Positions 36,328 to 49,844 of a stretch of 64,000 bases of DNA are shown here, piece by piece. Location of the stretch: NCBI GenBank assembly GCA_037043455.1, contig JAWPHD010001219.1:1-64000 (forward strand), read 5' to 3'. Numbering within the stretch: the stretch's first letter is position 1; each line of letters begins with the position of its first letter. The notes under the pieces are model-generated. The model did no database searches. It saw nothing but the letters and a program-made list of their open reading frames with translations, and was not told the DNA's origin. The position numbers were made by a program, and so were the translations under genes. This stretch comes from Cyrtodaria siliqua (taxonomy: Eukaryota > Mollusca > Bivalvia > Adapedonta > Hiatellidae).

Positions 36328-39260
36328 GATTGATATTTTGCCTGGCTGTTGTTATTTAAGTTTAATTTGTTTCTGTTGTCATTGTGTTTGGTTTATGTTG
36401 TTTGATTGATATGTTGCCTGGCTGTTGTTATTTCAGTTTAATTTGGTTCTGTGGTCATTGTGTTTATGTTGCTGTTTGATTGATATGTTGCCCGACTGTT
36501 GTTATTTAAGTTTAATTTGGTCCTGTTGTCATTGTGTTTTGTTGTTGTTGTTTGATTGATATGTTGCCAGGCTGTTGTTATTTAAGTTTAATTTGGTTCT
36601 TTTGTTATTGTGTTTTGATGTTGTTGTTTGATTGATATGTTGCCCGGCGGTTGTTATTTAAGTTTAATTTGATTCTGTTGTCATTGTGTTTTGATGTTGT
36701 TGTTAGATTGATATTTTGCCTGGCTGTTGTTATTTAAGTTTAATTTGTTTCTGTTGTCATTGGGTTTGGTTTATGTTGTTTGATTGATATGTTGCCTGGC
36801 TGTTGTTATTTCAGTTTAATTTGGTTCTGTGGTCATTGTTTTGGTTTATGTTGCTTGATTGATATGTTGCCTGGCTGTTGTTATTTCAGTTTAATTTGGT
36901 TCTGTTTTCATTGTATTTTGTTTATGTTTTTGATTGATATGTTGCCTGGCTGTTGTTATTTAAGTTTAATTTGGTTCTGTGGTCATTGTGTTTATGTTGT
37001 TGTTTGATTGATATGTTGCCCGACTGTTGTTATTTAAGTTTAATTTGGTTCTGTTGTCATTGTGTTTTGTTGTTGTTTGATTGATATGTTGCCTGGATGT
37101 TGTTATTTAAGTTTAATTTGGTTCTGTTGTTATTGTGTTTTGATGTTGTTGTTTGATTGATATGTTGACCGGCGGTTGTTATTTAAGTTTAAGTTGCTTC
37201 TGTTGTCATTGTGTTTTGATTCTGTTGTTTGATTGATACGTTGCCTGGCTGTTGTTATTTGTTTAATTTGGTTCTGTTTTCATTGTATTTTGTTTATGTT
37301 TTTTGATTGATATGTTGCCCGACTGTTGTTATTTAAGTTTAATTTTGTTCTGTTGTCATTGTGTTTTGTTGTTGTTTGATTGATATGTTGCCTGGCTGTT
37401 GTTATTTAAGTTTAATTTGTTTCTGTTGTCATTGTGTTTGGTTTATGTTGTTTGATTGATATGTTGCCTGGCTGTTGTTATTTCAGTTTAATTTGGTTCT
37501 GTGGTCATTGTGTTTATGTTGCTGTTTGATTGATATGTTGCCCGACTGTTGTTATTTAAGTTTAATTTGGTCCTGTTGTCATTGTGTTTTCTTGTTGTTG
37601 TTTGATTGATATGTTGCCCGGCGGTTGTTATTTAAGTTTAATTTGGTTCTGTTGTCATTGTGTTTTGATGTTGTTGTTTGATTGATATGTTGCCTGGCTG
37701 TTGTTATTTAAGTTTAATTTGGTCCTGTTGTCATTGTGTTTTGATGTTGTTGTTTGATTGATATGTTGCCTGGCTGTTGTTATGTGTTTAATTTGGTTCT
37801 GTTGTCATTGTGTTTTGATGTTGTTGTTAGATTGATATTTTGCCTGGCTGTTGTTATTTAAGTTTAATTTGTTTCTGTTGTCATTGGGTTTGGTTTATGT
37901 TGTTTGATTGATATGTTGCCTGGCTGTTGTTATTTGTTTAATTTGGTTCTGTTTTCATTGTATTTTGTTTATGTTTTTTGATTGATATGTTGCCTGGCTG
38001 TTGTTATTTAAGTTTAATTTGGTTCTGTGGTCATTGTGTTTATGTTGTTGTTTGATTGATATGTTGCCCGACTGTTGTTATTTAAGTTTAATTTGGTTCT
38101 GTTGTCATTGTGTTTTGTTGTTGTTTGATTGATATGTTGCCTGGCTGTTGTTATTTAAGTTTAATTTGGTTCTGTTGTTATTGTGTTTTGATGTTGTTGT
38201 TTGATTGATATGTTGCCCGGCAGTTGTTATTTAAGTTTAATTTGATTCTGTTGTCATTGTGTTTTGATGTTGTTGTTTGATTGATATTTTGCCTGGCTGT
38301 TGTTATTTAAGTTTAATTTGTTTCTGTTGTCATTGGGTTTGGTTTATGTTGTTTGATTGATATGTTGCCTGGCTGTTGTTATTTCAGTTTAATTTGGTTC
38401 TGTGGTCATTGTATTTATGTTGCTGTTTGATTGATATGTTGCCCGACTGTTGTTATTTAAGTTTAATTTGGTCCTGTTGTCATTGTGTTTTGTTGTTGTT
38501 GTTTGATTGATATGTTGCCCGGCGGTTGTTATTTAAGTTTAATTTGGTTCTGTTGTCATTGTGTTTTGATGTTGTTGTTTGATTGATATGTTGCCTGGCT
38601 GTTGTTATTTAAGTTTAATTTGGTCCTGTTGTCATTGTGTTTTGATGTTGTTGTTTGATTGATATGTTGCCTGGCTGTTGTTATGTGTTTAATTTGGTTC
38701 TGTTGTTATTGTGTTTTGTTTATGTTGTTTGGATGATATGTTGCCTGACTGTTGTTATTTAAGTTTAATTTGGTTCTGTGGTCATTGTATTTATGTTGTT
38801 ATTTGATTGATATTTTGCCTGGCTGTTGTTGTTTAAGTTTAATTTGGTTATGTTGGTATTGTGTTTTGTTGTTGTTGTTGTTTGATTGATATGTTGCCTG
38901 GCTGTTGTTGTTTAAAATTAATTTGGTCCTGTTGTCATTGCGTTTTGTTGTTGTTGTTTGATTGATATGCTGCCCGGCGGTTGTTATTTAAGTTTTAAGT
39001 TGCTTCTGTTGTCATTGTGTTTTGATTCTGTTGTTTGATTAATACGTTGCCTGGCTGTTGTTATTTGTTTAATTTGGTTCTGTTTTCATTGTATTTTGTT
39101 TATGTTTTTTGATTGATATGTTGCCTGGCTGTTGTTATTTAAGTTTAATTTGGTTCTGTGGTCATTGTGTTTATGTTGTTGTTTGATTGATATGTTGCCC
39201 GACTGTTGTTATTTAAGTTTAATTTGGTCCTGATGTCATTGTGTTTTGATGTTGTTGTTT

Positions 39261-40402
39261 GATTGATATGTTGCCTGGCTGTTGTTATGTGTTTAATTTG
39301 GTTCTGTTGTTATTGTGTTTTGTTTATGTTGTTTGGATGATATGTTGCCTGACTGTTGTTATTTAAGTTTAATTTGGTTCTGATTGTGTTTTGATGTTGT
39401 TGTTTGATTGTTATGTTGCCTGGCTGTTGTTATTTAAGTTTAATTTGGTCCTGTTGTCATTGTGTTTTGATGTTGTTGTTTGATTGATATGTTGCCTGGC
39501 TGTTGTTATTTAAGTTTAATTTGGTCCTGTTGTCATTGTGTTTTTGATGTTGTTGTTTGATTGATATGTTGCCTGGCTGTTGTTATGTGTTTAATTTGGT
39601 TCTGTTGTTATTGTGTTTTGTTTATGTTGTTTGGATGATATGTTGCCTGACTGTTGTTATTTAAGTTTAATTTGGTTCTGTGGTCATTGTATTTATGTTG
39701 TTATTTGATTGATATGTTGCCTGGCTGTTGTTGTTTAAGTTTAATTTGGTTATGTTGGTATTGTGTTTTGTTGTTGTTGTTTGATTGATATGTTGCCTGG
39801 CTGTTGTTGTTTAAAATTAATTTGGTCCTGTTGTCATTGTGTTTTGTTGTTGTTGTTTGATATGTTGCCCGGCGGTTGTTATTTAAGTTTAAGTTGCTTC
39901 TGTTGTCATTGTGTTTTGATTCTGTTGTTTGATTGATACGTTGCCTGGCTGTTGTTATTTGTTTAATTTGGTTCTGTTTTTCATTGTATTTTGTTGATGT
40001 TTTTTTGATTGATATGTTGCCTGGCTGTTGTTATTTCAGTTTAATTTGGTTTTTGTGGTCATTGTGTTTATGTTGCTGTTTGATTGATATGTTGCCCGAC
40101 TGTTGTTATTTAAGTTTAATTTGGTCCTGTTGTCATTGTGTTTTGTTGTTGTTGTTGGATTGATATGTTGCCCGGCGGTTGTTATTTAAGTTTAATTTGG
40201 TTCTGTTGTCATTGTGTTTTGATGTTGTTGTTTGATTGATATGTTGCCTGGCTGTTGTTATTTAAGTTTAATTTTGGTCCTGTTGTCATTGTGTTTTGAT
40301 GTTGTTGTTTGATTGATATGTTGCCTGGCTGTTGTTATGTGTTTAATTTGGTTCTGTTGTTATTGTGTTTTTGTTTATGTTGTTTGGATGATATGTTGCC
40401 TG
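39261..40402 (+). repeat. Duplicon (partner 49845-50985) with many homopolymer indels
   Basis: Aligns to 49845-50985 at an offset of about 10,588, sharing M2 followed by M14-like monomers and the truncated TTTGATATGTTGCCC opening (39858, partner 50446). Compared with the partner it has extra single T bases near 39541, 39979, 40010, 40050, 40272 and 40368, and a 6-base deletion near 39383. Confidence 0.8.
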
Positions 40403-42177
40403 GCTGTTGTTATTTAAGTTTAATTTGGTTCTGTGGTCATTGTGTTTATGTTGTTGTTTGATTGTTATGTTGCCCGACTGTTGTTATTTAAGTTTAATTT
40501 GGTTCTGTTGTCATTGTGTTTTGTTGTTGTTTGATTGATATGTTGCCTGGATGTTGTTATTTAAGTTTAATTTGGTTCTGTTGTTATTGTGTTTTGATGT
40601 TGTTGTTTGATTGATATGTTGACCGGCGGTTGTTATTTAAGTTTAAGTTGCTTCTGTTGTCATTGTGTTTTGATTCTGTTGTTTGATTGATACGTTGCCT
40701 GGCTGTTGTTATTTGTTTAATTTGGTTCTGTTTTCATTGTATTTTGTTTATGTTTTTTGATTGATATGTTGCCTGGCTGTTGTTATTTAAGTTTAATTTG
40801 GTTCTATGGTCATTGTGTTTATGTTGTTGTTTAATTGATATGTTGCCTGACTGTTGTTATTTAAGTTTAATTTGGTTCTGTTGTCATTGTGTTTTGTTGT
40901 TGTTTGATTGATATGTTGCCTGGCTGTTGTTATTTAAGTTTAATTTGGGTCTGTTGTTATTGTGTTTTGATGTTGTTGTTTGATTGATATGTTGCCCGGC
41001 GGTTGTTATTTAAGTTTAATTTGATTCTGTTGTCATTGTGTTTTGATGTTGTTGTTTGATTGATATTTTGCCTGGCTGTTGTTATTTAAGTTTAATTTGT
41101 TTCTGTTGTCATTGTGTTTGGTTTATGTTATTTGATTGATATGTTGCCTGGCTGTTGTTATTTCAGTTTAATTTGGTTCTGTGGTCATTGTGTTTATGTT
41201 GCTGTTTGATTGATATGTTGCCCCACTGTTGTTATTTAAGTTTAATTTGGTCCTGTTGTCATTGTGTTTTGTTGTTGTTGTTTGATTGATATGTTGCCCG
41301 GCGGTTGTTATTTAAGTTTAATTTGGTTCTGTTGTCATTGTGTTTTGTTTTTGTTTGATTGATATGTTGCCTGGCTGTTGTTATTTAAGTTTAATTTGGT
41401 TCTGTTGTTATTGTGTTTTGATGTTGTTGTTTGATTGATATGTTGCCTGGCTGTTGTTATTTCAGTTTAATTTGGTTCTGTGGTCATTGTGTTTATGTTG
41501 CTGTTTGATTGATATGTTGCCCGACTGTTGTTATTTAAGTTTAATTTGGTCCTGTTGTCATTGTGTTTTGTTGTTGTTGTTTGATTGATATGTTGCCCGG
41601 CGGTTGTTATTTAAGTTTAATTCGGTTCTGTTGTCATTGTGTTTTGATGTTGTTGTTTGATTGATATGTTGCCTGGCTGTTGTTATTTAAGTTTAATTTG
41701 GTCCTGTTGTCATTGTGTTTTGATGTTGTTGTTTGATTGATATGTTGCCTGGCTGTTGTTATGTGTTTAATTTGGTTCTGTTGTTATTGTGTTTTGTTTA
41801 TGTTGTTTGGATGATATGTTGCCTGACTGTTGTTATTTAAGTTTAATTTGGTTCTGTGGTCATTGTATTTATGTTGTTATTTGATTGATATGTTGCCTGG
41901 CTGTTGTTGTTTAAAATTAATTTGGTCCTGTTGTCATTGTGTTTTGTTGTTGTTGTTTGATTGATATGCTGCCCGGCGGTTGTTATTTAAGTTTAAGTTG
42001 CTTCTGTTGTCATTGTGTTTTGATTCTGTTGTTTGATTGATATGTTGCCTGGCTGTTGTTATTTGTTTAATTTGGTTCTGTTGTCATTGTGTTTTGTTTT
42101 TGTTTGATTGATATGTTGCCTGGCTGTTGTTATTTAAGTTTAATTTGGTTCTGTTGTTATTTTTGATGTTGTTGTTT

Positions 42178-42909
42178 GATTGATATGTTGCCTGGCGGTT
42201 GTTATTTAAGTTTAATTTGATTCTGTTGTCATTGTGTTTTGATGTTGTTGTTTGATTGATATTTTGCCTGGCTGTTGTTATTTAAATTTAATTTGTTTCT
42301 GTTTTCATTGTGTTTGGTTTATGTTGTTTGATTGATATGTTGCCCGGCTGTTGTTATTTCAGTTTAATTTGGTTCTGTGGTCATTGTGTTTATGTTGCTG
42401 CTTGATTGATATGTTGCCCGACTGTTGTTATTTAAGTTTAATTTGGTCCTGTTGTCATTGTGTTTTGTTGTTGTTGTTTGATTGATATGTTGCCCGGCGG
42501 TTGTTATTTAAGTTTAATTTGGTTCTGTTGTCATTGTGTTTTGATGTTGTTGTTTGATTGATATGTTGCCTGGCTGTTGTTATTTAAGTTTAATTTGGTC
42601 CTGTTGTCATTGTGTTTTGATGTTGTTGTTTGATTGATATGTTGCCTGGCTGTTGTTATGTGTTTAATTTGGTTCTGTTGTTATTGTGTTTTGTTTATGT
42701 TGTTTGGATGATATATTGCCTGACTGTTGTTATTTAAGTTTAATTTGGTTCTGTGGTCATTGTATTTATGTTGTTATTTGATTGATATGTTGCCTGGCTG
42801 TTGTTGTTTAAGTTTAATTTGGTTATGTTGGTATTGTGTTTTGTTGTTGTTGTTTGATTGATATGTTGCCTGGCTGTTGTTGTTTAAAATTAATTTGGTC
42901 CTGTTGTCA
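42178..42909 (+). repeat. Duplicon (partner 47960-48691)
   Basis: Aligns at an offset of 5,782. Shared variants include TTATTTAAATTTAATTTG in M10, GCTGCTTGATTG in M11 and GATATATTGCC in M2. Just upstream an M8 is shortened (TTGTTATTTTTGATG near 42152). Confidence 0.8.
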
Positions 42910-43234
42910 TTGTGTTTTGTTGTTGTTGTTTGATTGATATGCTGCCCGGCGGTTGTTATTTAAGTTTAAGTTGCTTCTGTTGTCATTGTGTTTTGATTCT
43001 GTTGTTTGATTGATACGTTGCCTGGCTGTTGTTATTTGTTTAATTTGGTTCTGTTTTCATTGTATTTTGTTTATGTTTTTTGATTGATATGTTGCCTGGC
43101 TGTTGTTATTTAAGTTTAATTTGGTTCTGTGGTCATTGTATTTATGTTGTTATTTGATTGATATTTTGCCTGGCTGTTGTTGTTTAAGTTTAATTTGGTT
43201 ATGTTGGTATTGTGTTTTGTTGTTGTTGTTGTTT

Positions 43235-44132
43235 GATTGATATGTTGCCTGGCTGTTGTTGTTTAAAATTAATTTGGTCCTATGGTCATTGCGTTTTGTT
43301 GTTGTTGTTTGATTGATATGCTGCCCGGCGGTTGTTATTTAAGTTTTAAGTTGCTTCTGTTGTCATTGTGTTTTGATTCTGTTGTTTGATTAATACGTTG
43401 CCTGGCTGTTGTTATTTGTTTAATTTGGTTCTGTTTTCATTGTATTTTGTTTATGTTTTTTGATTGATATGTTGCCTGGCTGTTGTTATTTAAGTTTAAT
43501 TTGGTTCTGTGGTCATTGTGTTTATGTTGTTGTTTGATTGATATGTTGCCCGACTGTTGTTATTTAAGTTTAATTTGGTTCTGTCGTCATTGTGTTTTGT
43601 TGTTGTTTGATTGATATGTTGCCCGACTGTTGTTATTTAAGTTTAATTTGGTTCTGTTGTCATTGTGTTTTGTTGTTGTTTGATTGATATGTTGCCTGGC
43701 TGTTGTTATTTAAGTTTAATTTGGTTCTGTTGTCATTGTGTTTTGTTGTTGTTTGATTGATATGTTGCCTGGCTGTTGTTATTTAAGTTTAATTTTGTTC
43801 TGTTGTTATTGTGTTTTGATGTTGTTGTTTGATTGATATGTTGCCTGGCTGTTGTTATTTCAGTTTAATTTGGTTCTGTGGTCATTGTGTTTATGTTGCT
43901 GTTTGATTGATATGTTGCCCGACTGTTGTTATTTAAGTTTAATTTGGTCCTGTTGTCATTGTGTTTTGTTGTTGTTGTTTGATTGATATGTTGCCCGGCG
44001 GTTGTTATTTAAGTTTAATTTGGTTCTGTTGTCATTGTGTTTTGATGTTGTTGTTTGACTGATATGTTGCCTGGCTGTTGTTATTTAAGTTTAATTTGGT
44101 CCTGTTGTCATTGTGTTTTGATGTTGTTGTTT
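43235..44132 (+). repeat. Duplicon (partner 35509-36327), full-length copy
   Basis: Retains the M12 monomer missing in the partner. Contains the four-unit 73-bp block at 43536-43827, where one unit reads CTGTCGTC. Confidence 0.82.
43536..43827 (+). repeat. 73-bp monomer tandem, 4 copies
   Basis: Starts at 43536, 43609, 43682 and 43755, each 73 bp apart; paralogue of 35810-36101. Confidence 0.82.
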
Positions 44133-47100
44133 GATTGATATGTTGCCTGGCTGTTGTTATGTGTTTAATTTGGTTCTGTTGTTATTGTGTTTTGGTTATG
44201 TTGTTTGGATGATATGTTGCCTGACTGTTGTTATTTAAGTTTAATTTGGTTCTGTGGTCATTGTATTTATGTTGTTATTTGATTGATATGTTGCCTGGCT
44301 GTTGTTGTTTAAGTTTAATTTGGTTATGTTGGTATTGTGTTTTGTTGTTGTTGTTTGATTGATATGTTGCCTGGCTGTTGTTGTTTAAAATTAATTTGGT
44401 CCTGTTGTCCATGTGTTTTGTTGTTGTTTGATTGATATGCTGCCCGGCAGTTGTTATTTAAGTTTAATTTGATTCTGTTGTCATTGTGTTTTGATGTTGT
44501 TGTTTGATTGATATTTTGCCTGGCTGTTGTTATTTAAGTTTAATTTGTTTCTGTTGTCATTGTGTTTGGTTTATGTTGTTTGATTGATATGTTGCCTGGC
44601 TGTTGTTATTTCAGTTTAATTTGGTTCTGTGGTCATTGTGTTTATGTTGCTGTTTGATTGATATGTTGCCCGACTGTTGTTATTTAAGTTTAATTTGGTC
44701 CTGTTGTCATTGTGTTTTGTTGTTGTTGTTTGATTGATATGTTTCCCGGCGGTTGTTATTTAAGTTTAATTTGGTTCTGTTGTCATTGTGTTTTGATGTT
44801 GTTGTTTGATTGATATGTTGCCTGGCTGTTGTTATTTAAGTTTAATTTGGTCCTGTTGTCATTGTGTTTTGATGTTGTTGTTTGATTGATATGTTGCCTG
44901 GCTGTTGTTATGTGTTTAATTTGGTTCTGTTGTTATTGTGTTTTGTTTATGTTGTTTGGATGATATGTTGCCTGACTGTTGTTATTTAAGTTTAATTTGG
45001 TTCTGTGGTCATTGTATTTATGTTGTTATTTGATTGATATGTTGCCTGGCTGTTGTTGTTTAAGTTTAATTTGGTTATGTTGGTATTGTGTTTTGTTGTT
45101 GTTGTTGTTTGATTGATATGTTGCCTGGCTGTTGTTGTTTAAAATTAATTTGGTCCTGTTGTCATTGTGTTTTGTTGTTGTTGTTTGATTGATATGCTGC
45201 CCGGCGGTTGTTATTTAAGTTTAAGTTGCTTCTGTTGTCATTGTGTTTTGATTCTTTTGTTTGATTGATACGTTGCCTGGCTGTTGTTATTTGTTTAATT
45301 TGGTTCTGTTTTCATTGTATTTTGTTTGTTTTTTGATTGATATGTTGCCTGGCTGTTGTTATTTAAGTTTAATTTGGTTCGGTGGTCATTGTGTTTATGT
45401 TGTTGTTTGATTGATATGTTGCCCGACTGTTGTTATTTAAGTTTAATTTGGTTCTGCTGTCATTGTGTTTTGTTGTTGTTTGATTGATATGTTGCCTGGC
45501 TGTTGTTGTTTAAAATTAATTTCGTCCTGTTGTCATTGTGTTTTGTTGTTGTTGTTTTATTGATATGCTGCCCGGCGGTTGTTATTTAAGTTTAAGTTGC
45601 TTCTGTTGTCATTGTGTTTTGATTCTGTTGTTTGATTGATATGTTGCCTGGCTGTTGTTATTTAAGTTTAATTTGTTTCTGTTGTTATTGTGTTTTGATG
45701 TTGTTGTTTGATTGATATGTTGCCCGGCGGTTGTTATTTAAGTTTAATTTGATTCTGTTGTCATTGTGTTTTGATGTTGTTGTTTGATTGATATTTTGCC
45801 TGGCTGTTGTTATTTAAGTTTAATTTGTTTCTGTTGTCATTGTGTTTGGTTTATGTTGTTTGATTGATATGTTGCCTGGCTGTTGTTATTTCAGTTTAAT
45901 TTGGTTCTGTGGTCATTGTGTTTATGTTGCTGTTTGATTGATATGTTGCCCGACTGTTGTTATTTAAGTTTAATTTGGTCCTGTTGTCATTGTGTTTTGT
46001 TGTTGTTGTTTGATTGATATGTTGCCCGGCGGTTGTTATTTAAGTTTAATTCGGTTCTGTTGTCATTGTGTTTTGATGTTGTTGTTTGATTGATATGTTG
46101 CCTGGCTGTTGTTATTTAAGTTTAATTTGGTCCTGTTGTCATTGTGTTTTGATGTTATTGTTTGATTGATATGTTGCCTGGCTGTTGTTATGTGTTTAAT
46201 TTGGTTCTGTTGTTATTGTGTTTTGTTTATGTTGTTTGGATGATATGTTGCCTGACTGTTGTTATTTAAGTTTAATTTGGTTCTGTGGTCATTGTATTTA
46301 TGTTGTTATTTGATTGATATGTTGCCTGGCTGTTGTTGTTTAAAATTAATTTGGTCCTGTTCTCATTGTGTTTTGTTGTTGTTGTTTGATTGATATGCTG
46401 CCCGGCGGTTGTTATTTAAGTTTAAGTTGCTTCTTTTGTCATTGTGTTTTGATTCTGTTGTTTGATTGATACGTTGCCTGGCTGTTGTTATTTGTTTAAT
46501 TTGGTTCTGTTTTCATTGTATTTTGTTTATGTTTTTTGATTGATATGTTGCCTGGCTGTTGTTATTTAAGTTTAATTTGGTTCTGTGGTCATTGTGTTTA
46601 TGTTGTTGTTTGATTGATATGTTGCCCGACTGTTGTTATTTAAGTTTAATTTGGTTCTGTTGTCATTGTGTTTTGTTGTTGTTTGATTGATATGTTGCCT
46701 GGCTGTTGTTATTTAAGTTTAATTTGGTTCTGTTGTTATTGTGTTTTGATGTTGTTGTTTGATTGATATGTTGCCCGGCGGTTGTTATTTAAGTTTAATT
46801 TGATTCTGTTGTCATTGTGTTTTGATGTTGTTGTTTGATTGATATTTTGCCTGGCTGTTGTTATTTTTAAGTTTAATTTGTTTCTGTTGTCATTGTGTTT
46901 TGATGTTGTTGTTTGATTGATATTTTGCCTGGCTGTTGTTATTTAAGTTTAATTTGTTTCTGTTGTCATTGGGTTTGGTTTATGTTGTTTGATTGATATG
47001 TTGCCTGGCTGTTGTTATTTCAGTTTAATTTGGTTCTGTGGTCATTGTGTTTATGTTGCTGTTTGATTGATATGTTGCCCGACTGTTGTTATTTAAGTTT

Positions 47101-47959
47101 AATTTGGTCCTGTTGTCATTGTGTTTTGTTGTTGTTGTTTGATTGATATGTTGCCCGGCGGTTGTTATTTAAGTTTAATTTGGTTCTGTTGTCATTGTGT
47201 TTTGATGTTGTTGTTTGATTGATATGTTGCCTGGCTGTTGTTATATAAGTTTAATTTGGTCCTGTTGTCATTGTGTTTTGATGTTGTTGTTTGATTGATA
47301 TGTTGCCTGGCTGTTGTTATGTGTTTAATTTGGTTCTGTTATTGTGTTTTGTTTATGTTGTTTGGATGATATGTTGCCTGACTGTTGTTATTTAAGTTTA
47401 ATTTGGTTCTGTGGTCATTGTATTTATGTTGTTATTTGATTGATATGTTGCCTGGCTGTTGTTGTTTAAGTTTAATTTGGTTATGTTGGTATTGTGTTTT
47501 GTTGTTGTTGTTTGATTGATATGTTGCCTGGCTGTTGTTTAAAATTAATTTGGTCCTGTTGTCATTGTGTTTTGTTGTTGTTGTTTGATTGATATGCTGC
47601 CCGGCGGTTGTTATTTAAGTTTAAGTTGCTTCTGTTGTCATTGTGTTTTGATTCTGTTGTTTGATTGATACGTTGCCTGGCTGTTGTTATTTGTTTAATT
47701 TGGTTCTGTTTTCATTGTATTTTGTTGATGTTTTTTGATTGATATGTTGCCTGGCTGTTGTTATTTAAGTTTAATTTGGTTCTGTGGTCATTGTGTTTAT
47801 GTTGTTGTTTGATTGATATGTTGCCCAACTGTTGTTATTTAAGTTTAAGTTGCTTCTGTTGTCATTGTGTTTTGTTGTTGTTTGATTGATATGTTGCCTG
47901 GCTGTTGTTATTTAAGTTTAATTTGGTTCTGTTGTTATTGTGTTTTGATGTTGTAGTTT

Positions 47960-48691
47960 GATTGATATGTTGCCTGGCGGTTGTTATTTAAGTTTAATTT
48001 GATTCTGTTGTCATTGTGTTTTGATGTTGTTGTTTGATTGATATTTTGCCTGGCTGTTGTTATTTAAATTTAATTTGTTTCTGTTGTCATTGTGTTTGGT
48101 TTATGTTGTTTGATTGATATGTTGCCCGGCTGTTGTTATTTCAGTTTAATTTGGTTCTGTGGTCATTGTGTTTATGTTGCTGCTTGATTGATATGTTGCC
48201 CGACTGTTGTTATTTAAGTTTAATTTGGTCCTGTTGTCATTGTGTTTTGTTGTTTTTGTTTGATTGATATGTTGCCCGGCGGTTGTTATTTAAGTTTAAT
48301 TTGGTTCTGTTGTCATTGTGTTTTGATGTTGTTGTTTGATTGATATGTTGCCTGGCTGTTGTTATTTAAGTTTAATTTGGTCCTGTTGTCATTGTGTTTT
48401 GATGTTGTTGTTTGATTGATATGTTGCCTGGCTGTTGTTATGTGTTTAATTTGGTTCTGTTGTTATTGTGTTTTGTTTATGTTGTTTGGATGATATATTG
48501 CCTGACTGTTGTTATTTAAGTTTAATTTGGTTCTGTGGTCATTGTATTTATGTTGTTATTTGATTGATATGTTGCCTGGCTGTTGTTGTTTAAGTTTAAT
48601 TTGGTTATGTTGGTATTGTGTTTTGTTGTTGTTGTTTGATTGATATGTTGCCTGGCTGTTGTTGTTTAAAATTAATTTGGTCCTGTTGTCA
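47960..48691 (+). repeat. Duplicon (partner 42178-42909)
   Basis: Second copy of the block. It leaves the alignment inside M3, where it switches to a GATG tail and runs into M1 at 48714, a fusion not seen in the partner. Confidence 0.8.
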
Positions 48692-49844
48692 TTGTGTTTT
48701 GATGTTGTTGTTTGATTGATATGTTGCCTGGCTGTTGTTATGTGTTTAATTTGGTTCTGTTGTTATTGTGTTTTGTTTATGTTGTTTGGATGATATGTTG
48801 CCTGACTGTTGTTATTTAAGTTTAATTTGGTTCTGTTTTCATTGTATTTATGTTGTTATTTGATTGATATTTTGCCTGGCTGTTGTTGTTTAAGTTTAAT
48901 TTGGTTATGTTGGTATTGTGTTTTGTTGTTGTTGTTGTTTGATTGATATGTTGCCTGGCTGTTGTTGTTTAAAATTAATTTGGTCCTGTTGTCATTGCGT
49001 TTTGTTGTTGTTGTTTGATTGATAGCATGCCCGGCGGTTGTTATTTAAGTTTTAAGTTGCTTCTGTTGTCATTGTGTTTTGATTCTGTTGTTTGATTAAT
49101 ACGTTGCCTGGCTGTTGTTATTTGTTTAATTTGGTTCTGTTTTCATTGTATTTTGTTTATGTTTTTTGATTGATATGTTGCCTGGCTGTTGTTATTTAAG
49201 TTTAATTTGGTTCTGTGGTCATTGTGTTTATGTTGTTGTTTGATTGATATGTTGCCCGACTGTTGTTATTTAAGTTTAATTTGGTTCTGTTGTCATTGTG
49301 TTTTGTTGTTGTTTGATTGATATGTTGCCTGGCTGTTGTTATTTAAGTTTAATTTGGTTCTGTTGTTATTGTGTTTTGATGTTGTTGTTTGATTGATATG
49401 TTGCCCGGCGGTTGTTATTTAAGTTTAATTTGATTCTGTTGTCATTGTGTTTTGATGTTGTTGTTTGATTGATATTTTGCCTGGCTGTTGTTATTTAAGT
49501 TTAATTTGTTTCTGTTGTCATTGTGTTTGGTTTATGTTGTTTGATTGATATGTTGCCTGGCTGTTGTTATTTCAGTTTAATTTGGTTCTGTGGTCATTGT
49601 GTTTATGTTGCTGTTTGATTGATATGTTGCCCGACTGTTGTTATTTAAGTTTAATTTGGTCCTGTTGTCATTGTGTTTTGTTGTTGTTGTTTGATTGATA
49701 TGTTTCCCGGCGGTTGTTATTTAAGTTTAATTTGGTTCTGTTGTCATTGTGTTTTGATGTTGTTGTTTGATTGATATGTTGCCTGGCTGTTGTTATTTAA
49801 GTTTAATTTGGTCCTGTTGTCATTGTGTTTTGATGTTGTTGTTT

